From: Mediterraneibacter gnavus ATCC 29149
GTDB taxonomy: Bacteria; Bacillota; Clostridia; Lachnospirales; Lachnospiraceae
Assembly (NCBI RefSeq): GCF_008121495.1
Contig: NZ_CP043051.1
Coordinates: 3,410,688 to 3,474,687, forward strand
Direction of reading: 5' to 3'
DNA: 64,000 nt
The translations under genes and the position numbers were made by a program. Below are positions 27,211-38,222 of the stretch, piece after piece. Every line of letters starts with the position of its first letter. The first letter of the stretch is position 1. Under the pieces are notes generated by a model. The model was not told the DNA's origin. It was given only the letters and a program-made list of their open reading frames with translations, and made no database searches.

Positions 27211-27262
27211 TGGTTTTTCTCCTTTTCCTTTCGATATTTCATTATATGCCGGGACTTTTTAT

Positions 27263-27808
27263 TTATTCAGTTTTTCGATACTTCGTCTCATATGCCAGAA
27301 GAGCGGCAATGGTCTTGGAATCTTCTATCTCACCGGAAAAAATCTTTTCTTTTAACTCCTCCAGTGTGTATGCCTTTAAATCTATAAACTCATCTTCATC
27401 CAGATGCTGTCTGGAGGGAATCAGATCTCTTGCTACAAAAACCTCAATTCGTTCATTGCAAAAAGCCACTGTTGTCCGCAATGTGATCAGCCATTCCAGA
27501 TTCTCACTGCGAAATCCAGTCTCTTCCTCCAGCTCTCTGCCTGCACATACAATTCCCGGCTCATCTGCCGCATCCAGCGCGCCTGCCGGAACCTCCAGTG
27601 TATAACGTTCCAGTGCATTTCGATATTGGCGCACCATCAGAATTTTTCCATCTTCTGTTACAGGAACAACCGCTGCAGCCCCTTTATGACTGATAAAATC
27701 CCATGTGGCCGTATGAGTGCCGTCTATCTCCATCGTATCCTGATAAAAATCTACGATTGCTCCCTTATACTTTAATTCTCTCTTCAGACGTTTGATCTTT
27801 TCGCTCAT
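27263..27808 (-). CDS. Nudix hydrolase, ADP-ribose pyrophosphatase type
   Basis: The 181-residue product has a Nudix box in GALDAADEPGIVCAGREL followed by EEETGF; the catalytic REL-EEE-TG is intact, with one residue more than usual between the first Gly and Glu. The MVRQYRNALERYTLEVPAGA segment is typical of ADP-ribose pyrophosphatases (NudF/YqkG), which hydrolyse ADP-ribose to AMP and ribose 5-phosphate. I chose the ATG at 27808, which has AAGGAAG upstream; an ATG at 27832 has no ribosome binding site. It lies after rny's terminator. Confidence 0.87.
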   Translation of the reverse strand: MSEKIKRLKRELKYKGAIVDFYQDTMEIDGTHTATWDFISHKGAAAVVPVTEDGKILMVRQYRNALERYTLEVPAGALDAADEPGIVCAGRELEEETGFRSENLEWLITLRTTVAFCNERIEVFVARDLIPSRQHLDEDEFIDLKAYTLEELKEKIFSGEIEDSKTIAALLAYETKYRKTE

Positions 27809-27833
27809 TACACAATTCTTCCTTTCATCCACG

Positions 27834-27885
27834 AAAAAGCGGAACTTCCTTTCCCATCTTACGATGTTTCAGAAATTCCGCTTTT
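27834..27885 (-). terminator. Intrinsic terminator of rny
   Basis: AAAAGCGGAA (27885-27876 on the minus strand) pairs with TTCCGCTTTT (27844-27835), continues in a partly paired loop, and ends in a T-run. Confidence 0.8.
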
Positions 27886-27903
27886 CATTTCATATTCAGT
27901 TTT

Positions 27904-29457
27904 CTATTTTGCGTAATCCGTGACGCGTGATTCGCGGATCACATTTACCTTGATCTGACCAGGATACTCTAATTCAAATTCAATCTGATTAGCAATCTCT
28001 CTGGCCATAAGTACCATATCATCATCAGTTACCTGATCTGGAACTACCATTACTCGAATCTCTCTACCTGCCTGAATAGCAAAAGATTTGTCAACACCTT
28101 TGAACTGGTTTGCAATCTCTTCTAATTGTTTCAATCTGTTTGTATATGTCTCTAATGTCTCTCTTCTTGCACCTGGTCTTGCTGCTGAGATCGTATCTGC
28201 AGCCTGTACAACACAGGCGATCAAAGTCTGAGGCTCTACATCGCCATGATGTGCTTCGACTGCATTGATCACAGTCGCTGATTCTTTGTACTTTCTGCAA
28301 AGATCCACACCAATCTGAATGTGAGATCCTTCCACATCGTGATCGATCGATTTACCGATGTCGTGCAGAAGTCCGGCTCTTTTCGCCATACGCACATCCA
28401 GCCCGATCTCTCCTGCCAGAAGTCCTGACAACTGAGCAACCTCGATGGAATGCTTCAGCGCATTCTGTCCGTAGCTTGTTCTGAATTTCATACGTCCAAG
28501 CAGACGCAGCAATTCCGGATGGATACCCGGTACACCAACCTCGATGGCTGCTGCCTCTCCTTCTTCGCGAATCATAGAATCTACTTCTTTCTGTGCTTTT
28601 TCCACCATCTCTTCAATTCTTGCCGGATGGATACGTCCATCCACGATCAAGCGTTCAAGAGCAATACGGGCAACTTCTCTTCGGATCGGATCAAATCCGG
28701 ATAACACAACTGCCTCCGGTGTATCATCAATGATAAGCTCTACACCTGTCAGAGTCTCAAGAGTTCTGATGTTTCGTCCCTCTCGTCCGATGATCCTTCC
28801 TTTCATCTCATCACTTGGAAGCTGCACGACTGAAATCGTAGTCTCCGCTACATGGTCAGCTGCACATCTCTGAATCGCATTGACAACATACTCTTTTGCT
28901 TTCTTGTCTGCGTTCTCTTTTGCCTGAGACTCCAGCTCCCTGACCATCTTTGCTGTTTCATGTTTCACATCTTCTTCAACAGTTTTCAACAGATATTCTT
29001 TTGCCTGCTCGGAGGTAAGACCTGAGATTCTTTCCAGTTCCTGCACTCGTTTCTGACTGAGTTCTTCCACTTTGGCTTCACGCTGTCTTAAATGTTCCTC
29101 TTTTGCTGTAAATTTTGCTTCACGCTGCTCAATAGCTTCGGAACGTTTGTCTACTGCTTCTTCTTTTGCCAGCACACGCTTTTCATAGCGCTGCAGTTCC
29201 GACCTTCTTTCTTTCGTCTCTTTTTCAAGATCATTCTTCGTCCGGATGGACTCTTCCTTCACTTCCAAAAGAGCTTCCTTTTTTGTCGTTTCAGCAGTTT
29301 TCACGGCATCGTCAATGATTTCTCTTGCTTTCGCTTCCGCATTTCCAATCTTGGATTCCGCATTGTTCTTCAGATTGGTAATGGTCAGATAGCGAGTTAC
29401 GACACCGACTATCAACGCGAGGGCCGCCGCAATAATTACACATAAAATTACCGGCAC
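27904..29457 (-). CDS. rny: Ribonuclease Y
   Basis: The 517-residue endoribonuclease starts mRNA decay in Firmicutes. It has one N-terminal membrane helix ([20 protein letters not shown]) and a long charged coiled coil (~30-190, ending [20 protein letters not shown]). A KH domain follows ([20 protein letters not shown]), then an HD domain ([20 protein letters not shown] and [13 protein letters not shown]), and the conserved end [19 protein letters not shown]. All catalytic motifs and the length match the family. It acts at the membrane. Its promoter overlaps the end of recX. Confidence 0.97.
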   Translation of the reverse strand: MPVILCVIIAAALALIVGVVTRYLTITNLKNNAESKIGNAEAKAREIIDDAVKTAETTKKEALLEVKEESIRTKNDLEKETKERRSELQRYEKRVLAKEEAVDKRSEAIEQREAKFTAKEEHLRQREAKVEELSQKRVQELERISGLTSEQAKEYLLKTVEEDVKHETAKMVRELESQAKENADKKAKEYVVNAIQRCAADHVAETTISVVQLPSDEMKGRIIGREGRNIRTLETLTGVELIIDDTPEAVVLSGFDPIRREVARIALERLIVDGRIHPARIEEMVEKAQKEVDSMIREEGEAAAIEVGVPGIHPELLRLLGRMKFRTSYGQNALKHSIEVAQLSGLLAGEIGLDVRMAKRAGLLHDIGKSIDHDVEGSHIQIGVDLCRKYKESATVINAVEAHHGDVEPQTLIACVVQAADTISAARPGARRETLETYTNRLKQLEEIANQFKGVDKSFAIQAGREIRVMVVPDQVTDDDMVLMAREIANQIEFELEYPGQIKVNVIRESRVTDYAK

Positions 29458-29526
29458 AGGAGCACCTCCTTATTTAATTTTCATTGTACATGTTTATGTA
29501 TCTGCATACATAAATACAACACTTAA

Positions 29527-29555
29527 ATTTTATACTGTTTTACCAACCCTGTCAA
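29527..29555 (-). promoter_or_regulatory. Promoter of rny
   Basis: On the minus strand TTGACA (29555-29550), 17 bases, TAAAAT (29532-29527). The -35 box overlaps the recX stop codon. Confidence 0.72.
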
Positions 29556-30166
29556 GCATTCTCATCATAATTTTGTATCACTTGACGGATGTCTTCATAT
29601 CGGAATCCTTTTCGTGCCAGATGACCGTATAATTTTTGCATCTGCTCCGGTGTAGCCGTCCTTAGATCCACACGCTTTTTCTCGATAATCTTAAGGATTG
29701 CCTCAGTCTCATCCTGTCCGTCAAAGCACTCTTCTACGACCTGCTGCGCAATTTCCCTTGATACACCTTTCTGGCAGAGCTGATATAAAATCTCTCGTCT
29801 GCTCTTGGATGCCTTTCTGCTCTGTACAAAATTTTCCGCATACCGCGCGTCATCCAGATATCCGAAAGACTTCACATAAGAAATCGCTGCCTCCACTGCT
29901 TCCGGCGGGTACAATCCCTGACGCAGCTTCTCCCGCAGTGCCGATTCGCTGCGGTCCATATCCTCCAGAAGATGCATGGCACGAAGCTTTGCTCTTTTAC
30001 AGATCACCTTCTGCAGAATCTCCTGTACAGTATCCTCCTCCAAAAGAGTCCCCTCAACAATCCGGTAATGCGACAGTTCGCCCTTGTATAACACAAAGGC
30101 GAACTCCTCATCTAAATACACTTTATATTTGATCTTGGTCAGCATCTCTACTTTCGTGACGACCAT
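29552..30166 (-). CDS. recX: RecA regulator RecX
   Basis: The 204-residue helical protein modulates RecA filament activity. It has the tandem three-helix repeats of RecX: LRQGLYPPEAVEAAISYVKS, then GYLDDARYAENFVQSRKASK, and LCQKGVSREIAQQVVEECFD. It begins three bases after the recA stop, the common recA-recX order, so both are SOS-controlled from the recA promoter. Length is within the family range. Confidence 0.92.
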   Translation of the reverse strand: MVVTKVEMLTKIKYKVYLDEEFAFVLYKGELSHYRIVEGTLLEEDTVQEILQKVICKRAKLRAMHLLEDMDRSESALREKLRQGLYPPEAVEAAISYVKSFGYLDDARYAENFVQSRKASKSRREILYQLCQKGVSREIAQQVVEECFDGQDETEAILKIIEKKRVDLRTATPEQMQKLYGHLARKGFRYEDIRQVIQNYDENA

Positions 30167-30169
30167 TTT

Positions 30170-31246
30170 TTATTCTTCTCCCTCGATCGACAGTTCCATC
30201 TGTTCTTCTTTTGGAGTCAGCTTCAGATCACTCTCTTTTACCTCTTCCTCTCCTTCGATCAAATGATAGTGCTGGCGTACTTTTCTGTCCAGCTCCTCCA
30301 TCACCTCCGGATGACTGGTCAGATATGCTTTTGCATTTTCACGTCCCTGTCCGATCTTCTCTCCTTCATATGCATACCACGCACCACTCTTCTTGACAAG
30401 ATCAATACCAACTGCCAGATCCAGAACATCTCCTTCTTTGGAGATTCCTTTTCCAAACATGATATCGAACTCTGCCTCTTTAAACGGAGGCGCAATCTTA
30501 TTCTTCACGATCTTGATGCGGGTTCTGTTGCCGACCATCTCTCCGCTCTGCTTCAGCGTCTCGATCCTGCGGACATCCATACGGACAGAAGCGTAGAACT
30601 TCAATGCGCGTCCACCTGTCGTTGTCTCTGGATTTCCAAACATTACGCCTACCTTTTCACGGAGCTGGTTGATAAAGATAACCACACAGTTGGATTTGCT
30701 GATGACCGGTGTCAGCTTACGCAGTGCCTGCGACATCAGTCTCGCCTGCAGGCCGACATGGCTGTCTCCCATATCTCCTTCAATCTCCTGCTTTGGCACC
30801 AGGGCCGCAACAGAGTCAATCACAATAATATCCACTGCTCCGGAGCGCACCATCGTCTCAGCAATCTCCAGAGCCTGATCTCCGCTGTCGGGCTGTGAAA
30901 TATATAATTCATCAATATCTACTCCGATCTTCTTCGCATAAACAGGATCCAGCGCATGCTCTGCATCAATAAATCCTGCAATCCCGCCTCTCTTTTGTAC
31001 TTCTGCGATCATGTGGAGTGTCACTGTCGTCTTACCACTGGACTCCGGACCATAAACCTCAATCACACGTCCCTTTGGAACACCGCCAAGTCCCAGTGCC
31101 AGATCGAGACTCAGACACCCTGTAGGAACCGTCTCTACAGCAACATGACTGCCCTCTCCCAGCTTCATCACAGTACCTTTTCCAAAATCCTTCTCTAACT
31201 TTGCAATCGCCGCATCCAGCGCTTTTTTCTTTTCATCACTTGCCAT
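30170..31246 (-). CDS. recA: Recombinase RecA
   Basis: The 358-residue product forms filaments on single-stranded DNA and drives strand exchange and LexA self-cleavage. It shows Walker [17 protein letters not shown], Walker [24 protein letters not shown]-binding loops L1 ([20 protein letters not shown]) and L2 ([20 protein letters not shown]), and an acidic C-terminus ([10 protein letters not shown]). Length is typical. A promoter and a perfect LexA box precede it. Confidence 0.98.
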   Translation of the reverse strand: MASDEKKKALDAAIAKLEKDFGKGTVMKLGEGSHVAVETVPTGCLSLDLALGLGGVPKGRVIEVYGPESSGKTTVTLHMIAEVQKRGGIAGFIDAEHALDPVYAKKIGVDIDELYISQPDSGDQALEIAETMVRSGAVDIIVIDSVAALVPKQEIEGDMGDSHVGLQARLMSQALRKLTPVISKSNCVVIFINQLREKVGVMFGNPETTTGGRALKFYASVRMDVRRIETLKQSGEMVGNRTRIKIVKNKIAPPFKEAEFDIMFGKGISKEGDVLDLAVGIDLVKKSGAWYAYEGEKIGQGRENAKAYLTSHPEVMEELDRKVRQHYHLIEGEEEVKESDLKLTPKEEQMELSIEGEE

Positions 31247-31268
31247 ACCGAATCTTCTCCTTTTTACC

Positions 31269-31282
31269 CGAACAGTTGTTCG
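31269..31282. promoter_or_regulatory. LexA (DinR) SOS box
   Basis: CGAACAGTTGTTCG matches the Gram-positive Cheo box CGAAC-N4-GTTCG exactly. It lies 13 bases downstream of the recA -10 box and 23 bases before the recA start, where LexA binding would block transcription. Confidence 0.9.
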
Positions 31283-31294
31283 CTTCTGTTTATT

Positions 31295-31323
31295 ATACTA
31301 TTATATGCTCCTTGAATTGTCAA
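31295..31323 (-). promoter_or_regulatory. Promoter of recA
   Basis: On the minus strand TTGACA (31323-31318) is 17 bases from TAGTAT (31300-31295). A TATAAT with 20-base spacing (31297-31292) is an alternative -10. Confidence 0.75.
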
Positions 31324-31498
31324 GTAATTTTTTCCATCCTACTCCGTCCCCCTCCTTTCGTTACTGTTTTTCTACAGAAAACAGAGATGATAAAACCATA
31401 GAATATCCTCTTTTTATCCATCACAGGGGAAACTCTCTTGAACAGACCTGGAAGAACTCCTTGAACGTCTGGGTTATAACCGAGTATGATACAGCACA
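31324..31498. other. Intergenic spacer with no recognisable gene
   Basis: This stretch lies between the recA promoter and the hairpin behind the GH1 gene. I see no ribosome binding site with a credible frame. A short frame on the plus strand near 31437-31480 reads TDLEELLERLGYNRV before a stop. It has a protein-like look but no start, and may be a gene remnant. Confidence 0.4.
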
Positions 31499-31561
31499 GG
31501 CGGCTGCATGATAAAGTTCTGTTTTCTATAACTTACAGAACTATCTTATCATGCGGCCGCC
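31499..31561 (-). terminator. Long hairpin after the glycoside operon
   Basis: GGCGGCTGCATGATAAAGTTCTG (31499-31521) pairs with 31536-31561 with a few mismatches and bulges. It starts 15 bases after the GH1 stop. It lacks a clear U-run, so it may act mainly as a 3' stabiliser or a factor-assisted terminator. Confidence 0.6.
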
Positions 31562-31576
31562 CGGGATGCAATCTAT

Positions 31577-33927
<2,351 letters not shown>

Positions 33928-33943
33928 CTTACCCTCACCCTTA

Positions 33944-34861
33944 CTATCCAAAATTGATCGCCAGTTTTGCAAAAAAGTCTTCTAACGTCAATCTGACTTC
34001 CGCTGTTTTATAAAGCCTGATCTTTCGATAATCCTGCCCGTGAATATAGGTCATGTCATCAGCCACTCTCGGTGCCGGTATCATCTCATAGCTTACTTTT
34101 TCCAGTTCCTCCATAAGAACTGCCACAGTCGCCTGATCTCCCAGCCCCCATACTTCTCCATGAGGCCATGCCATATTGTAAACTGCCGCCTTATGATTAA
34201 ATTCTTCTAACTGCTCAAACAAATATTTGCCTACTTTTCCACATGGATGCACTTTCAACTGCAATTCTGCCAGTGAAACACCAAACTGTTTATATACATC
34301 CATTGGAATTTGCCATAGTTCCGCTTTTGAAGCAAAAATTACATTTGCCGCATGAATATCCATCATCAGATTAAATTCAAATCCTCCATTCGGATAGGCG
34401 GCTCCTCCGATCCAGATAATCGTAATCCTTTCTGCAATTTCCGGACAGATCAGCAAAGCAGATGCCACATCCGTAACAGCTCCCTGACAAGCAATATACA
34501 ATGGTCTTTCATCCACTTTCAAAGCTTCTTCGATAATAAATCTGGCGCCCTCTGATTCTACCGGAGTCTGCTCGTCTTCCATTCCCTTTGAAGCGCCCAG
34601 AGCTACCGGATATTCTCCTTCTATCCCCATCAGCTCCATCATCCTGATTACTTCATCATAGCTTGCTTTTGCAGTATTCTCCTCTCCGTATTCCTGGGGA
34701 TTTTTACAAAAATGTCCCGCTACGATTCCCCGCACATCAAACTTGGGAGTCATCAGATGGTGTGCAAGCGCAAACTGATCATCCGCCTCATTTTTACAAT
34801 CCGTATGAACAATCACTCTTATTTTTTTATTTTCCGGTACTTGATATGCATACTTCCACAT
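33944..34861 (-). CDS. Nucleoside hydrolase-like protein (IunH superfamily)
   Basis: The 305-residue product starts with VIVHTDCKNEADDQFALAHH, a variant of the DxDxxxDD calcium site of inosine-uridine nucleoside hydrolases (here D-x-K-N-E-x-D-D). It continues with IACQGAVTDVASALL and a late GLGDQATVAVLMEEL. These enzymes split N-glycosidic bonds of nucleosides. The family branch with DxKNEADD is uncharacterised as far as I know. Its place inside a beta-glucoside operon suggests that the imported compound carries a ribosyl or other N-linked part, or that this branch has a new reaction. Confidence 0.8.
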   Translation of the reverse strand: MWKYAYQVPENKKIRVIVHTDCKNEADDQFALAHHLMTPKFDVRGIVAGHFCKNPQEYGEENTAKASYDEVIRMMELMGIEGEYPVALGASKGMEDEQTPVESEGARFIIEEALKVDERPLYIACQGAVTDVASALLICPEIAERITIIWIGGAAYPNGGFEFNLMMDIHAANVIFASKAELWQIPMDVYKQFGVSLAELQLKVHPCGKVGKYLFEQLEEFNHKAAVYNMAWPHGEVWGLGDQATVAVLMEELEKVSYEMIPAPRVADDMTYIHGQDYRKIRLYKTAEVRLTLEDFFAKLAINFG

Positions 34862-34910
34862 ACTCTTCTCCTCCTTATCTTTTCCGCTTTCAAAACAGAT
34901 TTTCTATCCT

Positions 34911-36296
34911 TTATTCTGCAGTTTGTTCTGCCAGTTTTTTTCTCCGCTCTTTCAATTCACGTTCCATCTGGTCGTACTGTTTATCCAGATCATAGAAATA
35001 CATCACAACAATACTTACGATATTTGCAATAATCGGAAGAATAACAAATGCAAATAAAATTGCCATATTCGCTTTTGATGACTGCACTGCCACCGTTCCG
35101 TCATAAGCTCCCCATGCAAGCAAACCTGCTACAATCGCACTCGCACATGCACTGGAAACTTTATTGGAAAATCCATTGACTGCCATCTGTGTTCCTGCAA
35201 GATTCCTTCCGCTCTGCCATTCTCCATAATCTGCCACATCTGCCAGCATAGAAAAATACATGTTGGAACGAAATCCCATTCCGAATCCCATCAGTCCCAC
35301 TCCCAGGAATACAATCGCCACATTGCTGCCGCCTATCCAGATGATCAAAGACCCCAAAATCTGAATCAAAGTTCCCACAATTGAAATATTTCTTTTACTG
35401 TATTTTGCATTGAGACGTGCTGCAATCAACATTGAAAAAATCGGAACAATCGTTGTGATCGTCACTGCCACAGAAGTCATCATCTCATTTCTCACAATAT
35501 ACTTGAAGTAATATGCAATCGCTGCAAACATGCCAAGATATCCCAAAAATAAAAAGAACGTATAGGTAATCATTAACATATATGGTTTGTTTTTTATCAG
35601 GTATCCAATATCTTTGATAATACTTGTTTTTTGATTTGTTCTTGGCGGCAAATTGATTTCACGAATACTTGCCACACAGATCAGCATGATCAAAAACACC
35701 ATGATTCCAAACACAATATTTGTATTTCTATATCCCAGCGCCTGATTTCCATGTCCCAGTTTTTCAATCAGCCACAATGCCATAGATGCAGATGTCAAAG
35801 ATCCAAGATTCGAGAAAATTGTTCTTGTAGTGGCAATTTTAGTACGTTCCGTGGCATCTGCACTCAAAGTCGGCAAAATGGACCCCATCGGAATATTTAC
35901 CAGCGTATATCCAAAAGAAAAAATAATATATGTAATATACGCCCATGCCAGTTTTCCACCTGTTGAAAAATCAGGTGTCGTAAATACCAGTACCATTCCA
36001 ACCGCAAGTACCGGAGCCCCTGCCAGCATCCAAGGTCGGTTTCGTCCCATTTTAGTGTTGGTCCGATCAACCAGCGCCCCAACCATATAATCTGTAAATG
36101 CATCAATAAACTTTGTGATCAAAAACATAAACGCAGCACTTGTCGCCGGTATTCCTGCCACATCGGTATAAAAAATAAGCAGATATGTGTTTACCATTAA
36201 ATACGCCAGATTACAGGCATAGTCTGAAATACCAAACCCAATCCTCTGACGCCAGATAAATTTTTTACTGTTTGTTCCTGTTTCTTTCATCATCAC
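34911..36296 (-). CDS. GPH family glycoside:cation symporter (MelB-like)
   Basis: The 461-residue membrane protein has about 12 helices. It shows the GPH signature pattern: FGISDYACNLAYLMVNTYLL, AFTDYMVGALVDRTNTKMGR with the cation-site Asp, PWMLAGAPVLAVGM, YTLVNIPMGSILPTLSADAT, and FGMGFRSNMYFSMLADVADY. These transporters carry intact glycosides with Na+ or H+ and do not phosphorylate them. It is downstream of the AraC regulator and upstream of the hydrolases. ACCGGCCGGT, a perfect 10-bp palindrome, lies at 36333-36342 in the leader. Confidence 0.9.
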   Translation of the reverse strand: MMMKETGTNSKKFIWRQRIGFGISDYACNLAYLMVNTYLLIFYTDVAGIPATSAAFMFLITKFIDAFTDYMVGALVDRTNTKMGRNRPWMLAGAPVLAVGMVLVFTTPDFSTGGKLAWAYITYIIFSFGYTLVNIPMGSILPTLSADATERTKIATTRTIFSNLGSLTSASMALWLIEKLGHGNQALGYRNTNIVFGIMVFLIMLICVASIREINLPPRTNQKTSIIKDIGYLIKNKPYMLMITYTFFLFLGYLGMFAAIAYYFKYIVRNEMMTSVAVTITTIVPIFSMLIAARLNAKYSKRNISIVGTLIQILGSLIIWIGGSNVAIVFLGVGLMGFGMGFRSNMYFSMLADVADYGEWQSGRNLAGTQMAVNGFSNKVSSACASAIVAGLLAWGAYDGTVAVQSSKANMAILFAFVILPIIANIVSIVVMYFYDLDKQYDQMERELKERRKKLAEQTAE

Positions 36297-36426
36297 TACA
36301 TTTCAGTCCTTTCCACTGTTCTTTCCTGTATGACCGGCCGGTTCATTTGATGATGCTATCATATCTGCTTTCCTCTTTTTTCTATATCATATTTCTGCTT
36401 TATTTATTATATTTCCATCATTTTTA

Positions 36427-37611
36427 TTAAATTTCTTCTCTTGAAACAAATTCCGGACTTTTATAATAGTCCCTGTACTGCTTCGGCGTCATATTTTTAT
36501 ACACCTTAAATACCTTTCCAAAGTGGCTCTGAGAGGAAAAACACAGATACTCGCTGATCTCTGTTAGAGATGCTTCGGAATATTTGAGCAAGTTTTCTGC
36601 TCTTTCAATCCGCATGTGCATACTATATTTCTGAATACTCTCTCCCGTTTCTTTTTTAAATATCCTGGATAAATGGCTTTCACTGACTCCCAGCGCCTCC
36701 GCAATATCCGGTATACAAATTTTCTGATGATAATATTTTCGTATATATTCCTTACACTGCTCCGTATACCTTGAGTTTGCTCTTTTTTCTCTTTCTTCTA
36801 CGACCAGTTTTGCAAAATCATACAAACTCCTTTTCCTATATTCAAAAATTTCTGTCATTCTTTTGCACTGGTCTATCTTATTGATATAAAGATCACTGAG
36901 CTTATACGCTTTGGCAGGAGCTGCCCCACCTTCGATTGCTGCTCTTGTTGCCAACGTAATCGAACATATCCCCAGATTTCTTTCGTTTCGGATTTCATTT
37001 TCCGAGAGCTTTCCCGCAGTACTTGCCAATAATTCTACTGCCCCTACTACCTCCTCCAGATTTCCCTCACGAATATAATCCATCGTTTTTACTTCTTCCT
37101 GATAAGTATGATGATATATATCCTCTGTATCTATTCTTACATCCGCTTCAAGTCCAATCTCCTGTTTCTCGATCAGACCATTCGCATCCAAAATTTCTTC
37201 ATCTTCGTATTTCTCCTCAATTTTTATATAAGATAAAAGCTCCAATAAAGCTAACAGATTCTGCAGTTTTAGTTTGGGCGGACACTGTTCATTTTCTATC
37301 TGATAAGCTTTACAGTATCGGTGTATCTCTACATAAGACATATCCTCAATACAGATTGGTCCCAGCAGAAGCATCTTCGTCATTTTTTCTCTCATCCCAC
37401 AAAAAATCACTTTATTCTCATCCTGATAAATCACCGGTGTTTTCTGGTTCATGATTCGATTTTTCAGAAGTTCGCGAAGTTCTTCTGATAATATCAGTGG
37501 ATTGCTTTGCTCTGCTAATACCCCATAACAACTGATTTCATCCGTTTCACAATCCCATTCAAAAATTTTTATATTTGTCATAATGCTGATCTTCGTATAT
37601 AAATACTCCAT
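36427..37611 (-). CDS. AraC family transcriptional regulator
   Basis: The 394-residue product has a C-terminal AraC DNA-binding domain with two helix-turn-helices (IPDIAEALGVSESHLSRIFK, and LTEISEYLCFSSQSHFGKVF then MTPKQYRDY). The N-terminal two thirds is an unrecognised sensor region. It includes a middle segment SITLATRAAIEGGAAPAKAY found in several Lachnospiraceae regulators of sugar operons. It is first in the run AraC-symporter-hydrolase-kinase-GH1 and likely activates it. A mgsA terminator sits just upstream. Confidence 0.88.
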   Translation of the reverse strand: MEYLYTKISIMTNIKIFEWDCETDEISCYGVLAEQSNPLILSEELRELLKNRIMNQKTPVIYQDENKVIFCGMREKMTKMLLLGPICIEDMSYVEIHRYCKAYQIENEQCPPKLKLQNLLALLELLSYIKIEEKYEDEEILDANGLIEKQEIGLEADVRIDTEDIYHHTYQEEVKTMDYIREGNLEEVVGAVELLASTAGKLSENEIRNERNLGICSITLATRAAIEGGAAPAKAYKLSDLYINKIDQCKRMTEIFEYRKRSLYDFAKLVVEEREKRANSRYTEQCKEYIRKYYHQKICIPDIAEALGVSESHLSRIFKKETGESIQKYSMHMRIERAENLLKYSEASLTEISEYLCFSSQSHFGKVFKVYKNMTPKQYRDYYKSPEFVSREEI

Positions 37612-37630
37612 TTTCTTATCCTCTCAATCT

Positions 37631-37659
37631 AAAAAGCCATTTCGTTTCCGAAATGGCTT
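37631..37659 (-). terminator. Intrinsic terminator of mgsA
   Basis: AAGCCATTTCG (37634-37644) pairs perfectly with 37649-37659, and on the minus strand TTTTT follows. Confidence 0.9.
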
Positions 37660-37691
37660 ACAAGAATCTTCACATTTAAATTCTCAGAAAT

Positions 37692-38177
37692 TTATTTTGA
37701 CTCTTTCATAGATTTCACGCGATCCTGGATCGTCTTATTGAAATTCTCAATCTTACGCTCATAAGACGTATTCATATATTTTGACTGCAGCATAAAATCT
37801 GCTGTAGAAAGGTTGTTCGCGATCGGAATATCATAAACAACCGCGATTCGAAGCAGTGCTTTTACATCTGGATCGTGAGGCTGTGCTTCCAGAGGATCCC
37901 ATAAAAAAATCATAAAATCGATCTGTCCTTCCACGATCTTTGCTCCGATCTGCTGGTCTCCTCCGAGAGGACCGCTGCAGTATCCTTTCACAGGAAGTCC
38001 CGTACGCTCTGAGATCAGTTTTGCCGTTGTTCCTGTTCCGCACAGAAAATGTCCTTTCAAAATCTCTTTATTTCTGTCACACCAATCTACAAGTTCTTTC
38101 TTTTTTCCATCATGAGCAACCAGCGCAATGTGCTTTGCCTTGCCGATTTCCATGGTCACAAAATTATCATTCAGCAT
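37692..38177 (-). CDS. mgsA: Methylglyoxal synthase
   Basis: The 161-residue enzyme converts dihydroxyacetone phosphate to methylglyoxal and phosphate, relieving sugar-phosphate stress. It shows HIALVAHDGKKKELVDWC, CGTGTTAKLISERTGLPV (phosphate site), GPLGGDQQIGAKIVEGQIDF with the catalytic Asp, and FLWDPLEAQPHDPDVKALLR. Length is slightly longer than E. coli MgsA. AGGAGG precedes the ATG. It lies 45 bases after an ABC exporter membrane gene and may be carried on the same transcript. Confidence 0.97.
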   Translation of the reverse strand: MLNDNFVTMEIGKAKHIALVAHDGKKKELVDWCDRNKEILKGHFLCGTGTTAKLISERTGLPVKGYCSGPLGGDQQIGAKIVEGQIDFMIFLWDPLEAQPHDPDVKALLRIAVVYDIPIANNLSTADFMLQSKYMNTSYERKIENFNKTIQDRVKSMKESK

Positions 38178-38222
38178 CTTTTTTCCTCCTGTCTTTTACC
38201 TTCACTGTGCAGCTTCATCCGT

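Noticed and set aside
31324..31498. Possible gene remnant reading TDLEELLERLGYNRV on the plus strand
   Set aside because: The frame is closed by a stop just upstream, has no start or ribosome binding site, and is too short to assign.
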